A stretch of 64,000 nt of DNA from Arthrobacter crystallopoietes (lineage in GTDB: Bacteria > Actinomycetota > Actinomycetes > Actinomycetales > Micrococcaceae), in assembly GCF_017603825.1 (NCBI RefSeq), contig NZ_CP072014.1, positions 2,914,001 to 2,978,000 of the forward strand, given 5' to 3'. The notes below the pieces were generated by a model, which ran no database searches, had not been told where the DNA came from, and worked only from the letters and a program-made list of their open reading frames with translations. This document shows positions 8,858-18,321 of the stretch, piece by piece; positions within the stretch are counted from its first letter, which is position 1, and every line of letters starts with the position of its first letter. The position numbers were made by a program, and so were the translations under genes.

Positions 8858-10270
8858 ACTTACTTCGATTTGGCCATTATCGGCTCCGGTTCGGGCAACT
8901 CCTTGATAACTCCTTACTGGGACGGCAAGAAGGTGGCAATAATCGATGGCGGGACGTTCGGCGGTACGTGCCTGAATGTTGGTTGCATTCCCACTAAGAT
9001 GTTCGTCTACCCGGCGCAGCTGGCTTCCGCAGCCAAGGAAGCGGCTTCGCTTGGAGTGGACATGGCGGTCAAGGACGTGCGGTGGCAGGAGCTGCGGGAC
9101 CGTGTCTTCGGCCGGATCGACGCCATCTCCGAAGGCGGGCGGCGCTATCGCGACGAGGAACTGGACAACGTCACGCTGTATCCGGAATACGCGAAGTTCA
9201 CCGGACCGAAAACCTTGGTCACGGCAAGCGGTCAAAGCATCGAGGCCGAGCACATCGTTATCGCGGCCGGTTCGCGTGCCCACCTGCCGGATGTTCCCGG
9301 TATTGACCTGCCGCAAGTGCACACCTCCGACACCGTCATGCGGATCGATCAGTTGCCGGCGCGTGTACTCATCGTCGGCGGCGGTTTCATTGCAGCCGAA
9401 TTCGCCGCAGTTTTCTCTGGCTTTGGTTGTGAGGTGACGCAAATCAACCGGTCGGCACCCTTGCTGAAGTCCGAGGACCGGATTGTTTCGGAGCGCTTCA
9501 CCGCCGCGGCTGCTGCGCAATGGAATCTGAAACTCGGCTGGACGCTTTCGCGGATTGAGGAGTCAGGGCCAGGGGTACGTGCCACCATCGCCGGCACCGA
9601 CGGCGGTGAAGCTGTTGTCGACGCTGACATTGTCCTGGTGGCGACCGGGAGGCTGACCAATGCCGATTCCCTGGATGTTGAGGCTGCCGGCTTCGACCTG
9701 GAGGAAGACGGTCGGCTTGCTGTCGATGAATTCCAGCGCGTGCTCGCCGGCGGCAGTCCCGCCGAGGGCATCTGGGCCTTGGGCGATGTCAGCAGCCCAT
9801 ACCAACTCAAGCACGTGGCGAACCATGAAGCACGGGTGGTGACTCATAACCTTGAGCGTCCCGAAGATCTGCGCCGCAGCGACCACCAGTTCGTACCATC
9901 TGCAGTCTTTACCCGTCCGCAGATTGCCAGCGTCGGTTTGACTGAGGAACAGGCGCGGCAGGATGCCGAGGTAAGCGGCGCCCAAATCGTCACGGTCATC
10001 CAGGAGTATGGAACCACGGCCTACGGATGGGCGATGGAAGACGCAACCGGATTCGTCAAGCTCATCGCCGACAAGGCCACAGGACGACTGCTCGGCGCCC
10101 ACATCATGGGCCACGAGGCCTCTATCTTGATCCAGCCCCTGATCCAAGCGATGTCCTTCGGCCTGGACGCGTACACCATGGCGCGCGGTCAGTACTGGAT
10201 CCACCCGGCCTTGACTGAAGTAGTTGAAAATGCTCTGCTGGCGCTGGGGACGGACGCGCCGTCCACCTAG
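8855..10270 (+). CDS. mtr: Mycothione reductase
   Basis: A 471-residue FAD-dependent pyridine nucleotide-disulfide oxidoreductase. It reduces mycothione (MSSM) to mycothiol, the actinobacterial counterpart of glutathione reductase. It has an N-terminal FAD-binding motif (IIGSGSGNS), the redox pair Cys39/Cys44 in GGTCLNVGCIPTK, a NAD(P)H-binding GGGFIAAEFA, and a C-terminal HPALTE with the catalytic His. The longer in-frame extension upstream of the GTG at 8855 has no family similarity. An 11-bp inverted repeat straddles the stop codon. Confidence 0.93.
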   Translation: MTYFDLAIIGSGSGNSLITPYWDGKKVAIIDGGTFGGTCLNVGCIPTKMFVYPAQLASAAKEAASLGVDMAVKDVRWQELRDRVFGRIDAISEGGRRYRDEELDNVTLYPEYAKFTGPKTLVTASGQSIEAEHIVIAAGSRAHLPDVPGIDLPQVHTSDTVMRIDQLPARVLIVGGGFIAAEFAAVFSGFGCEVTQINRSAPLLKSEDRIVSERFTAAAAAQWNLKLGWTLSRIEESGPGVRATIAGTDGGEAVVDADIVLVATGRLTNADSLDVEAAGFDLEEDGRLAVDEFQRVLAGGSPAEGIWALGDVSSPYQLKHVANHEARVVTHNLERPEDLRRSDHQFVPSAVFTRPQIASVGLTEEQARQDAEVSGAQIVTVIQEYGTTAYGWAMEDATGFVKLIADKATGRLLGAHIMGHEASILIQPLIQAMSFGLDAYTMARGQYWIHPALTEVVENALLALGTDAPST

Positions 10271-10279
10271 CGCCAGCAG
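10235..10279. terminator. Compound hairpin at the mtr stop codon
   Basis: The outer stem (10235-10245 with 10269-10279, 11 bp perfect) encloses an inner stem GGACGG/CCGTCC. It lies between converging mtr and the acyl-CoA synthetase gene and overlaps the end of mtr. There is no T run, so it is a probable rather than classical terminator. Confidence 0.5.
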
Positions 10280-10296
10280 GCCGTTCCAGGCCTTGG

Positions 10297-12111
10297 CTAG
10301 CGCCGGGAACCGGCTGTCGCGTAGATTTCCTCCACTACGGACGCATAGTCCTGCATGACCTGCGCGCGCTTGATCTTCAGTGACGGAGTCAGGTGCCCCG
10401 AAGCTTCGGTGAAGTCCGTGGGAACTACCCTGAAGGCTTTGATCGCTTCGGCTTGGGACACCGACTGGTTGGCATGGTCAATCAGCGACTGGATTTCGGC
10501 CCGGACCCTTTCGTGTTCAGCCGCTTCGGCAACCGTAGTACCGGCCGGGAGTCCGTGGCGTTCCAGCCAGCCGGGGAGAGCCTCATCATCCAAAGTGATG
10601 AGCGCCGCAATGAACGGCCTTTGGTCGCCGACCACCACGCATTGGGACACCAGGGCGTCGGCGCGGATCTGGTCTTCCAGCAGGGCCGGGATGACGTTCT
10701 TCCCGCCTGCAGTGACGATGATCTCCTTTTTGCGGCCGGTGATTTTCAGGAAGCCGTCGTCGTCCAGTTCACCGATATCACCCGTGCGGAGCCAGCCGTC
10801 GACGAAAGTTTCCTCGGTCAGGTCCGGACGGTTGAAGTAACCGCGCATCACGCAGATACCCTTGGTGAGGATCTCGCCGTCGTCGGCAATCTTGACCGCG
10901 TTGCCCGGCAGGGGAGCCCCTACCGTGCCGATCTTCACAAGGCTGGGAGTGTTGACGGATATGGGCGCCGTGGTTTCGGTCAAACCATAACCTTCGAGGA
11001 CCAGCAATCCGATGCCATGGAAAAAGTGGCCAAGCCGTTCGCCCAGTGGACCGCCGCCGGAAACCGCGTACTCGACGCGCCCGCCCATGGCCTCACGGAT
11101 TTTGTGGAAGACGAGCTTGTCGAAGAGCTTGTGCTTCAAGCTCAGCATTAAGGGAATTTTGCCGGCCTGCTCCGCCTTGGACCAGGCGATCGCTGTGTCC
11201 GCGGCGGCGTGGAAAATCTTGCCCTTGCCGCCGTCCTCGGCCTTGAGCATGGAACTGTTGTAAACCTTTTCGAAGACCCTGGGCACCGCGAGGATGAAGG
11301 TGGGGTGGTAGCTCTGCAGATCCGGCAGCAGGTTCTTGACGTCCGGGGTATGGGCCACGGTGGCACCACAGGTAACGCACAGAACCGAGATGAAGCGCGC
11401 GAAGACGTGGGCTAGTGGCAGGAACATGATGGTCCGGGCCCCCTCATGGGCGACGGCCGGCAGTGCGGCGGCGCCGCTTGCCGAAAGCTCCACGAAGTTG
11501 CCGTGGGTCAGTTCGCATCCCTTGGGCCGGCCTGTGGTACCGGAGGTATAAATGATGGTCGCCAGGTCATCCAGCCCAGCGAGTCCGCGGCGCTCCTCGA
11601 TGACGCCGTCTTCGAGATCCGCACCGGCAGCACGCAGCGCATCCAATCCCGTACCGTCCAGCTGCCAGACGTGCTTGACGGCATCCAGTGACTCATTCGA
11701 CACCGCTTGGCGTACGACGTTCTCGTGCGAAGCGCTTTCGACAAAGGCACCGACGGCACCGGAATCACCCAGGATCCAGGCAACCTGGCTGGGGGAGGAT
11801 GTCTCGTAAATGGGCACGGAAACGCAGCCCGCGAACCAGATGGCAAAGTCCACCAGCGACCATTCATAGCGCGTACGCGCCATAATCCCCACGCGGTCCC
11901 CGGGAGCTATCCCGCTGGCAGCCATTCCCTTGGCAAGCAACACAACGTCGGCGAGGAATTCGGTGGCGCGGATGTCCTGCCATGTCCCGGAGGCATCCTT
12001 GCGGGAAAATAATGCGGGGTTGGAAGCTTTTCCGGCCTGCTTAACCACGAGATCCGTGATGTTCGAGTTCCGGGGAACATCCACCATGGCTGGGACGCTG
12101 TATTCGCGCAC
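10297..12111 (-). CDS. Long-chain fatty acid-CoA ligase (FadD15-like)
   Basis: A 604-residue AMP-forming acyl-CoA synthetase that activates long-chain fatty acids. The adenylate-forming motif YTSGTTGRPKG, the YGLTETT motif and the C-terminal hinge/lysine region (DDDGFLKITGRKKE) are all present. The GTG at 12111 is preceded by AAAGGAG with 5 bases spacing and was preferred over an upstream ATG. A hairpin and a TAGGCT -10-like sequence (12162-12157 on the minus strand) lie in the leader. In mycobacteria FadD15 lies in the same neighbourhood as the acyltransferase and aroG that follow here. Confidence 0.92.
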   Translation of the reverse strand: MREYSVPAMVDVPRNSNITDLVVKQAGKASNPALFSRKDASGTWQDIRATEFLADVVLLAKGMAASGIAPGDRVGIMARTRYEWSLVDFAIWFAGCVSVPIYETSSPSQVAWILGDSGAVGAFVESASHENVVRQAVSNESLDAVKHVWQLDGTGLDALRAAGADLEDGVIEERRGLAGLDDLATIIYTSGTTGRPKGCELTHGNFVELSASGAAALPAVAHEGARTIMFLPLAHVFARFISVLCVTCGATVAHTPDVKNLLPDLQSYHPTFILAVPRVFEKVYNSSMLKAEDGGKGKIFHAAADTAIAWSKAEQAGKIPLMLSLKHKLFDKLVFHKIREAMGGRVEYAVSGGGPLGERLGHFFHGIGLLVLEGYGLTETTAPISVNTPSLVKIGTVGAPLPGNAVKIADDGEILTKGICVMRGYFNRPDLTEETFVDGWLRTGDIGELDDDGFLKITGRKKEIIVTAGGKNVIPALLEDQIRADALVSQCVVVGDQRPFIAALITLDDEALPGWLERHGLPAGTTVAEAAEHERVRAEIQSLIDHANQSVSQAEAIKAFRVVPTDFTEASGHLTPSLKIKRAQVMQDYASVVEEIYATAGSRR

Positions 12112-12281
12112 ATCGACTCCTTTATTGACAGCAAACCACCCCAAGGGGTTTCCCTTAGCCTATAACCTAAATCACATTGCAGTACTCGCTGGTAACGTAC
12201 GAATCGATAACGGAGTGCCGCCCGGCTGGGTGTTGCAGCGATTCCAGCACCTTCGGCTCCACCTGGCTGTGCCTGGGCTTC

Positions 12282-12767
12282 TCAGACCTGGGCGCCGTCG
12301 TCGCCGCTGTCCCTCTCGCCGGGCAGCCTTGAGACGAGATACGTGCCGGCAGCTATGATCATGATGATCAAACCGACGACGACGGCAAAGGGCGCGCTGC
12401 GCCAGAACATGGCCATGAGCAGCAAGGCCAGGGGTCCGCCGACAGCGCCGCACCAAGCCAGCACCAGCAGAGGTTCGCCCGTGCCCAGGGGCGCAGGCTC
12501 GGGCGGTACGAACTCGTCGTCCTCAGGGTCGGTCGCGTAGTAGTCCCTGGGGCCCGAGACGGGCACGCCGCCTTCCGGCGAACTTTCTGCCGGAAAGTTG
12601 GGGCCGGACAAGCCTGTTGCGGGTTGATTGCCGGCGTCAGCTGACTCTGGACTGTCCCGACCTGAAGTGTTCTTGTCCTGCGGATCCGGCGCTGCTTCGG
12701 CTGACTCGAGCCGGGCGACAAGATCCTGCCAGACAGCATCGTCCTGCGACGGTTCACGCTCAGACAT
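12282..12767 (-). CDS. Small membrane protein with acidic N-terminal region
   Basis: A 161-residue protein I do not recognise beyond its neighbourhood. Residues 1-105 are hydrophilic and rich in Asp, Glu, Pro and Ser and probably disordered. Two hydrophobic segments follow (about 108-126 and 129-150), then a short charged tail. The topology suggests a membrane anchor with both ends in the cytoplasm. The ATG overlaps the end of the upstream esterase gene by 8 bases, so the two are translationally coupled. Confidence 0.8.
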   Translation of the reverse strand: MSEREPSQDDAVWQDLVARLESAEAAPDPQDKNTSGRDSPESADAGNQPATGLSGPNFPAESSPEGGVPVSGPRDYYATDPEDDEFVPPEPAPLGTGEPLLVLAWCGAVGGPLALLLMAMFWRSAPFAVVVGLIIMIIAAGTYLVSRLPGERDSGDDGAQV

Positions 12768-13533
12768 TCGTGGCGTTCCTTTCGCCGGCATTTTCGAGGA
12801 TGAACCGGGCCGAGTGATCAAAGATCTGTTCAGCATCATTATCCATGGTGGCCACATGGTAGCTGTTGCCAAGTTCAACGACCGTCAAGCGCCGGGAGCC
12901 GATCTGCCTGCGGATCAGGGCCGTGCTGGACTCCGGGACTACATGGTCTACGGTGGAGCGGAAAATCAGTGCCGGAGCCTCCACTCGTGGCAGCGCGGCG
13001 GTGGTATCGGCGAAGAGCCTGCTCAACTGGTGCACAGCGGCCACTGGGGTACGGGCATACGCCTGTTCATCCTGCCCGGGCTTGTTGATGTCGTTGGCGA
13101 TGGCGGGGGTGGATCTGACGATGTATTTGAGTACGCCGGCAAACCGGGCAACAGGGTTGGCGAACGTGAGCCCCGGGTTGACCGCGATGACACCGGCGAC
13201 CGGTCGGTACGCAGCCAACCGCAGGGCCAATGCGCCGCCCATGGAAAGACCTGCGGCGAAGACCGCGCTGCGATCGCGCGCGAGTTCGTCATATGCCTGC
13301 TCGACCGTGCCGTACCAGTGCTCCCATGGGGTCTTGGCCAATTCCTGCCAGGTCGTGCCGTGCCCGGGCAGCAGCGGCAGTCGAACGGCGAATCCCGCCG
13401 CGGCCAGATAATCGGCCCAGTTCTGCAGACTGCGGGGAGACCCGGTGAACCCGTGGCTGAGCACCACGCCGATCCGTGAATGAGGACCGTGGCCATTGCT
13501 CGCAAAGGGCCGGGGCGGCTCCAAGGTGGTCAT
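12760..13533 (-). CDS. Alpha/beta-hydrolase, carboxylesterase/monoacylglycerol lipase type
   Basis: A 257-residue protein with an alpha/beta-hydrolase fold. The oxyanion-hole motif HGFTGSP is at residues 27-33, the nucleophile is Ser97 in GLSMGG, and the likely acid and base are Asp196 (STVDHVVP) and His226 (NSYHVATM). It resembles the Est30-type carboxylesterases. Its neighbours (an acyl-CoA synthetase and a PlsC acyltransferase) suggest lipid turnover, but the substrate is not known. The downstream membrane protein gene overlaps it by 8 bases. Confidence 0.88.
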   Translation of the reverse strand: MTTLEPPRPFASNGHGPHSRIGVVLSHGFTGSPRSLQNWADYLAAAGFAVRLPLLPGHGTTWQELAKTPWEHWYGTVEQAYDELARDRSAVFAAGLSMGGALALRLAAYRPVAGVIAVNPGLTFANPVARFAGVLKYIVRSTPAIANDINKPGQDEQAYARTPVAAVHQLSRLFADTTAALPRVEAPALIFRSTVDHVVPESSTALIRRQIGSRRLTVVELGNSYHVATMDNDAEQIFDHSARFILENAGERNATNV

Positions 13534-13691
13534 GACACTATGTTGTCATCTGGTACCTATAATCTTCTATCCGCCCTCGCCGTTGCCACTGGGACTGGGG
13601 AGTCTACGCGGGCTGCGGATTACCTAGAGTAGAGTCACAAACGGAAATCGAAGAGACCGGCGCTGCGCTCGGCTCAACTGGAAGGGCTCAC

Positions 13692-14648
13692 GTGTTCTAT
13701 TGGGTGATGAAGACGATCTTCATTGGACCGGTGGTCCGGCTCCTGTTCCGCCCATGGATCAAGGGCCTCGACAACATTCCAGATGGTCCGGCAATCCTGG
13801 CCAGCAACCACATGTCTTTTTCCGACTCGATCTTCCTGCCGCTGGCGGTGCCCAGGCCCGTGGTGTTCCTGGCTAAATCCGAGTACTTTAACGGCCGTGG
13901 ATTGAGAGGCAGGATGACAGCCGCCTTCTTCCGGCTTACCAACCAGTTGCCGATGGACCGTTCAGGCGGAGCCGCGTCGGCGTCGTCGTTGTCAGGGGGA
14001 GCGGATGTCCTGAATGCGGGCGGACTGCTCGGCATTTACCCGGAAGGCACACGCAGTCCTGATGGGCGGCTCTACCGGGGCAAAACCGGCGTCGCCAAAC
14101 TGGTTCTGAGCACAGGAGTGCCAGTGGTCCCGGTCGCCATGATAGGCACCGACAAGGTCCAGCCCATCGGCCGACGCATCCCGAACATCCGACGGGTCGG
14201 AACTATTATTGGGAAGCCGCTGGACTTTTCAAGATACGAAGGCCTGGAGAACGACCGCTTCATTCAGCGTTCCGTCACAGACGAAATCATGTACGAGATC
14301 ATGCGGCTCTCCGGCCAGGAATACGTTGACGTGTATGCCAACACGGTGAAGGCGCAGCAGGCAGCGCGCAAGTCCGCCAAGGCCGGGCAGGAGCAGCGTA
14401 AGGCTGAAGCCGTGGGGGCTGCCGGCGAGGCTCTGCAGAAGCCGGGCACAGTCAAGGCACCTGGTGCCATCACGATCATCGGTAGCCCGGAATCCCTTGC
14501 CAAGGCACCCGATGCCGCGCATACAGAGCATGTGCCCCGCGCGCAGCCAGATACCCATGCCGCATCATCTGGCACGACTGACTCCGCCGGCAGCAACGAC
14601 TCCGGGGAGTCCGGCCGGGGCCGGAAACCGCGCAAGCCCGGGTCCTGA
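13692..14648 (+). CDS. 1-acyl-sn-glycerol-3-phosphate acyltransferase (PlsC family)
   Basis: A 318-residue membrane-associated acyltransferase of phospholipid synthesis, which adds the second acyl chain to lysophosphatidate. The catalytic NHxxxxD motif is Asn39-His40-Met-Ser-Phe-Ser-Asp45, and the substrate-binding motif YPEGTRSP holds Glu118. After about residue 210 a long Ala/Pro/Ser-rich tail, not found in short PlsC proteins, extends to the end and may be disordered. The GTG start follows GGAAGGG. It is related to mycobacterial Rv2182c, which also lies near aroG. Confidence 0.9.
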   Translation: MFYWVMKTIFIGPVVRLLFRPWIKGLDNIPDGPAILASNHMSFSDSIFLPLAVPRPVVFLAKSEYFNGRGLRGRMTAAFFRLTNQLPMDRSGGAASASSLSGGADVLNAGGLLGIYPEGTRSPDGRLYRGKTGVAKLVLSTGVPVVPVAMIGTDKVQPIGRRIPNIRRVGTIIGKPLDFSRYEGLENDRFIQRSVTDEIMYEIMRLSGQEYVDVYANTVKAQQAARKSAKAGQEQRKAEAVGAAGEALQKPGTVKAPGAITIIGSPESLAKAPDAAHTEHVPRAQPDTHAASSGTTDSAGSNDSGESGRGRKPRKPGS

Positions 14649-14739
14649 GCCGGGGCAGGCCAAGGTAGGACAATGCCGTCAATGTGACTCATTCGGCCGC
14701 ACGCATTACGGCGGGGCGGAAACGAGAGTTCAAGGGGTC

Positions 14740-14754
14740 TAGCATTGATGTGTG
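14740..14754 (+). promoter_or_regulatory. -10 element and leaderless start of aroG
   Basis: TAGCAT at 14740-14745 lies 6 bases before the GTG at 14752, with no Shine-Dalgarno sequence. Confidence 0.6.
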
Positions 14755-16137
14755 ACTGAACTTAGTGCATCTGCCCCTGTATCCACTCCGCAGCCCGGCG
14801 CCGCCGAATATCCCGGCCTGGATGCCTGGCGTGATCTGCCTGTTGTCCAACAGCCAACGTGGCAGGACAGCAAGGTGTACGAGTCATCTCTAGCCGAGCT
14901 CTCCGCCCTTCCGCCGCTGGTATTTGCCGGGGAAGTGGATGTGCTGCGCGGACGGTTGGCCGAAGCCGCCGAAGGCCGGGCCTTCCTCCTGCAGGGCGGC
15001 GACTGTGCCGAAACATTCGAAGGCGCTACCGCGGATAAGATCAGTGCCCGTGTGCGCACTATCCTACAGATGGCAGTGGTGCTGACCTACGGTGCTTCCC
15101 TGCCCGTAATCAAGATGGGCCGGATGGCAGGACAGTTCGCAAAGCCTCGGTCTTCCAACGATGAAACCCGGGACGGTGTCACGCTGCCGGCCTACCGCGG
15201 CGACATGGTCAACGGCTTCGACTTTACCCCGGAGACCCGCGGCCACGACGCGTCACGGCTGGTTCGTGCGTACCACACTTCCGCCTCCACCCTGAACCTG
15301 ATCCGCGCCTTCACCCAAGGCGGCTTCGCCGACCTTCGGCTGGTGCACCACTGGAACAAGGGATTCACCGCCAACCCAGCTCATTCGCGGTATGAATCCC
15401 TGGCCCGCGAAATCGACCGCGCGGTACGGTTCATGGATGCCTGCGGCGCGGATTTCGAGGCGCTCAAGCGGGTGGAATTCTTTGCCAGCCATGAAGCCCT
15501 CGTGCTCGATTACGAACGTGCCCTGACCCGGATCGATTCCCGTACCGGCCTGCCTTACGACACCTCCGGCCACTTCCTCTGGATCGGAGAGAGGACCCGC
15601 CAGATCGACGGTGCACACGTGGACTTCCTGTCCCGGGTCCGCAACCCCATCGGCGTGAAGCTTGGCCCCACCTCTACGGCGGATGATGCCCTGCGGCTGA
15701 TCGACAAACTGGATCCGGAGCGTGAACCAGGCCGGCTGACCTTCATCACCAGAATGGGCGCCGGTAATATCCGGGAGAAGCTTCCCCCGCTGGTGGAAAA
15801 AGTTACGGCCAGCGGCGCCAAAGTGCTGTGGGTGACCGATCCTATGCATGGCAATACCGTGACTTCGCCGAACGGTTACAAGACCCGCAACTTCGACGAC
15901 GTCATCGATGAGGTCCGCGGTTTCTTCGAGGTGCACAAGGGCCTGGGCACCTTCCCGGGCGGCATGCACATGGAGATGACGGGCGACGACGTTGCCGAAT
16001 GCCTGGGCGGTGCGGATCCTATCGATCAGGAAGCATTCCTGGACCGGTACGAATCGGTGTGTGATCCGCGCCTGAACCACATGCAGTCCCTGGAAATGGC
16101 GTTCCTTGTAGCGGGAGCGTTGTCCAAGCGCTCCTGA
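14752..16137 (+). CDS. aroG: 3-deoxy-7-phosphoheptulonate synthase, class II
   Basis: A 461-residue class II (plant/actinobacterial type) DAHP synthase, the first enzyme of the shikimate pathway. It condenses erythrose 4-phosphate with phosphoenolpyruvate. Class II hallmarks are QGGDCAETF near residue 82, KMGRMAGQFAKPRS, RGDMVNGF and WVTDPMHGNT. It converges with pknL with only 27 bases between stops. The aroG-pknL neighbourhood is kept in mycobacteria. Confidence 0.96.
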   Translation: MTELSASAPVSTPQPGAAEYPGLDAWRDLPVVQQPTWQDSKVYESSLAELSALPPLVFAGEVDVLRGRLAEAAEGRAFLLQGGDCAETFEGATADKISARVRTILQMAVVLTYGASLPVIKMGRMAGQFAKPRSSNDETRDGVTLPAYRGDMVNGFDFTPETRGHDASRLVRAYHTSASTLNLIRAFTQGGFADLRLVHHWNKGFTANPAHSRYESLAREIDRAVRFMDACGADFEALKRVEFFASHEALVLDYERALTRIDSRTGLPYDTSGHFLWIGERTRQIDGAHVDFLSRVRNPIGVKLGPTSTADDALRLIDKLDPEREPGRLTFITRMGAGNIREKLPPLVEKVTASGAKVLWVTDPMHGNTVTSPNGYKTRNFDDVIDEVRGFFEVHKGLGTFPGGMHMEMTGDDVAECLGGADPIDQEAFLDRYESVCDPRLNHMQSLEMAFLVAGALSKRS

Positions 16138-16164
16138 TTCCCGCCGTAAGGCTCCGCCGTCCGC

Positions 16165-18219
16165 TTAGACTACGGTCAGCGTGATGACGGAGCCTTCGGG
16201 TATGGACTCGTCCACGGGATCCTGCACCCGCACGGTGCCGAAGAATCCGCCTAGGATCTCGTTAATCTCGACTTTGAAACCCAGCTCTTCGAGCTGACGC
16301 CGGGCATCGTTCGCCTGCTGGCCAACAAGGTTGGGAACGTGAACCATGCGTGGGCCCTTTGACAGCGTCAGCGTCACGGTATCGCCACGGATGACATTGC
16401 CTTGCGCTGGATTCTGTGCGGCAATGTTCCCCTCGGGAACGTCCCGATGGAATTGAGCCTCCGGAGTAAATTCGACGGTCAGGCCGGCATCCTCCAGAGC
16501 CGCGGTCGCCTCGTCCCGGGACAATCCGGTGACATCGGGGACGGCAAACGGCTCTGGTCCCTTGGAGACCGTCAGATCCACCGGGGTGTTTCGGCGCAGC
16601 TGCTCTTCAGCCGCAGGCTGCTGTCCGATGACTTGGCCGGACGGAACTTCTTCGTCGAAGGCTTCGGTCACATCGCCGGCCGCCAGATGCGCCTCGGTCA
16701 GTTCAGTCTGGGCCTGTTCAACAGTCATTCCGGTGACGGACGGCACCGGGAATAGCTGGGGACCTTTGGAAACGAGCAGAGTCAGCGTTTCAAACCGCCG
16801 GATCTGCTCCGGCGCCGGTGGATCGGTTCCGATCGCCACACCGGCTTCGAGCTCCTCGTTGAAGGCTTCCTCAACCCGGAAGCTCAGCCCCTGATCCTGC
16901 AGGATGGACTGGGCCTCGCCGACAGGTTTGCCTGAGACTCCCGGAATTTCCACTGGCGCTCCCGGCCCCAGACCGAAGAACCATCCGGCGGTCGCGACAA
17001 GTACCGCGAGGATCCCCAGCACGATGGCCCAGAGCAGGCCCCGTCTGCGGGGATGCCTGCGTAGGGATTGCTCGGGTCGCCGTGCCTGTCGGGACAGCTC
17101 CTTCGAGCGGGCTTTAGCCTCGCGTTTCGTCAGCGGGGCTGCCGTATCAGAGACATCGGAAGAATCTGTCGCTTGCCCGCGGCCGTTTCGGGCATTCATC
17201 GCAGCCTGCGGCCGGGTCAAGGCCTGCGTGTGCTGGTATGACGGCGCAATCACTGTGGTCCGGTTGTCGTCTTGGCCGATAACTTCGGTCTGCGGGCTGG
17301 CCGGGCTGGGCAGGCTCTGTTCGTCCGGCGCGGGCGCAACGCCGGACGATCCTGCCCTCGGCGAATCGAGATCGGCGTCGCTCAGCGTGGTGCGGATGTG
17401 TCGCAGCTCCCCGAGGAGGGCGCCGGCATCGACCGGACGTTGCTCGGGATCGGAGGAAGTGCACCATAGCACCAGTTCATCAAGGTCCTTGGCCAGGCCG
17501 GGCACCAGTGTGGATGGTGCGGGCACCGTGGAGTTCACATGCTGGAAGGCGACATGAATGGGAACCTCGCCGGTAAAGGGCTGCCGGCCAGTGAGCATCT
17601 CGAAGAGCATGATGCCTGCCGAGTAGATGTCGCTGCGCGCGTCCGCGGGCGCTCCCGTCACCAGTTCCGGCGCCAAGTACGCTACGGTTCCGATCAGGGT
17701 CCCCGTGTTCGAGGTGGTGGAAACCGCACGAGCGAGCCCGAAGTCACCGATCTTGATCCGGCCGTCGGAGGACATTAGCACGTTCTCGGGTTTCACATCC
17801 CGATGAACAAGGTGCGCTTCGTGGGCGGCCGCCAGCCCCTCGATGACCGGATCCAGCAATGCCAGGGCCAGCCGCGGAGTCAAAGCACCCTTGTCATTGA
17901 GGACATCGCGCAATGTATGCCCCGGGACATATTCCATCGCTAGGTAGGCAACGTGGCCGTCGAACCCTTGGTCCAAGACGCCGACCACATGGGGGTGCGA
18001 GAGCTTTGCTGCAGACTTGGCCTCTCGGACGAATCGTTCCAGGAAACTGGTGTCCTCGGCCAAGTGCGGATACATGATTTTCAACGCCACATGCCGGTCC
18101 AGGCGGGTGTCGGTGGCCAGATAGACGGTGGACATGCCGCCGCGCGCGAGACGCGAAAGAATCAGGTATCGCCCGTCCACTGTTGCACCGACCATTGCAT
18201 CCGTAACCCGTTCCTGCAC
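16165..18219 (-). CDS. pknL: Ser/Thr protein kinase with PASTA domains, PknL type
   Basis: A 684-residue transmembrane kinase. The cytoplasmic kinase domain (residues 14-275) is intact: Gly-rich loop LARGGMS, Lys47 (VALKIM), HRDVKPEN with catalytic Asp141, DFG at 159-161, and a Thr/Ser-rich activation loop (STTSNTGT). A basic juxtamembrane region precedes one membrane segment (about 394-414). Four PASTA repeats (about 421-684) face outside and would bind muropeptides or lipid II. The position next to aroG and a Rv2175c homologue identifies it as the PknL orthologue. M. tuberculosis PknL has no PASTA repeats; corynebacterial PknL does. TAGGAT lies 6 bases before the GTG start, suggesting a leaderless mRNA. 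Confidence 0.93.
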   Translation of the reverse strand: MQERVTDAMVGATVDGRYLILSRLARGGMSTVYLATDTRLDRHVALKIMYPHLAEDTSFLERFVREAKSAAKLSHPHVVGVLDQGFDGHVAYLAMEYVPGHTLRDVLNDKGALTPRLALALLDPVIEGLAAAHEAHLVHRDVKPENVLMSSDGRIKIGDFGLARAVSTTSNTGTLIGTVAYLAPELVTGAPADARSDIYSAGIMLFEMLTGRQPFTGEVPIHVAFQHVNSTVPAPSTLVPGLAKDLDELVLWCTSSDPEQRPVDAGALLGELRHIRTTLSDADLDSPRAGSSGVAPAPDEQSLPSPASPQTEVIGQDDNRTTVIAPSYQHTQALTRPQAAMNARNGRGQATDSSDVSDTAAPLTKREAKARSKELSRQARRPEQSLRRHPRRRGLLWAIVLGILAVLVATAGWFFGLGPGAPVEIPGVSGKPVGEAQSILQDQGLSFRVEEAFNEELEAGVAIGTDPPAPEQIRRFETLTLLVSKGPQLFPVPSVTGMTVEQAQTELTEAHLAAGDVTEAFDEEVPSGQVIGQQPAAEEQLRRNTPVDLTVSKGPEPFAVPDVTGLSRDEATAALEDAGLTVEFTPEAQFHRDVPEGNIAAQNPAQGNVIRGDTVTLTLSKGPRMVHVPNLVGQQANDARRQLEELGFKVEINEILGGFFGTVRVQDPVDESIPEGSVITLTVV

Positions 18220-18241
18220 TCTTCGATCCTATGTCCTAACA

Positions 18242-18281
18242 CGGCGAGGGCCCGGATCAACATGGATCCGGACCCTCGCCG
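18242..18281 (-). terminator. Hairpin after the LysM gene
   Basis: A 9-bp stem plus a 7-bp stem with one C/A mismatch (18242-18258 with 18265-18281) and a 6-base loop. It lies between the LysM gene and pknL on the minus strand. It lacks a clear T run. Confidence 0.55.
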
Positions 18282-18321
18282 CTACCGCGGGCGCCCCCTG
18301 GGCGCACCCACCGTGCTGCTA

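Noticed and set aside
16112-16136. GGAGCG/CGCTCC hairpin at the aroG stop codon as a terminator
   Set aside because: Only a 6-bp stem with no T run; too weak in such GC-rich DNA.
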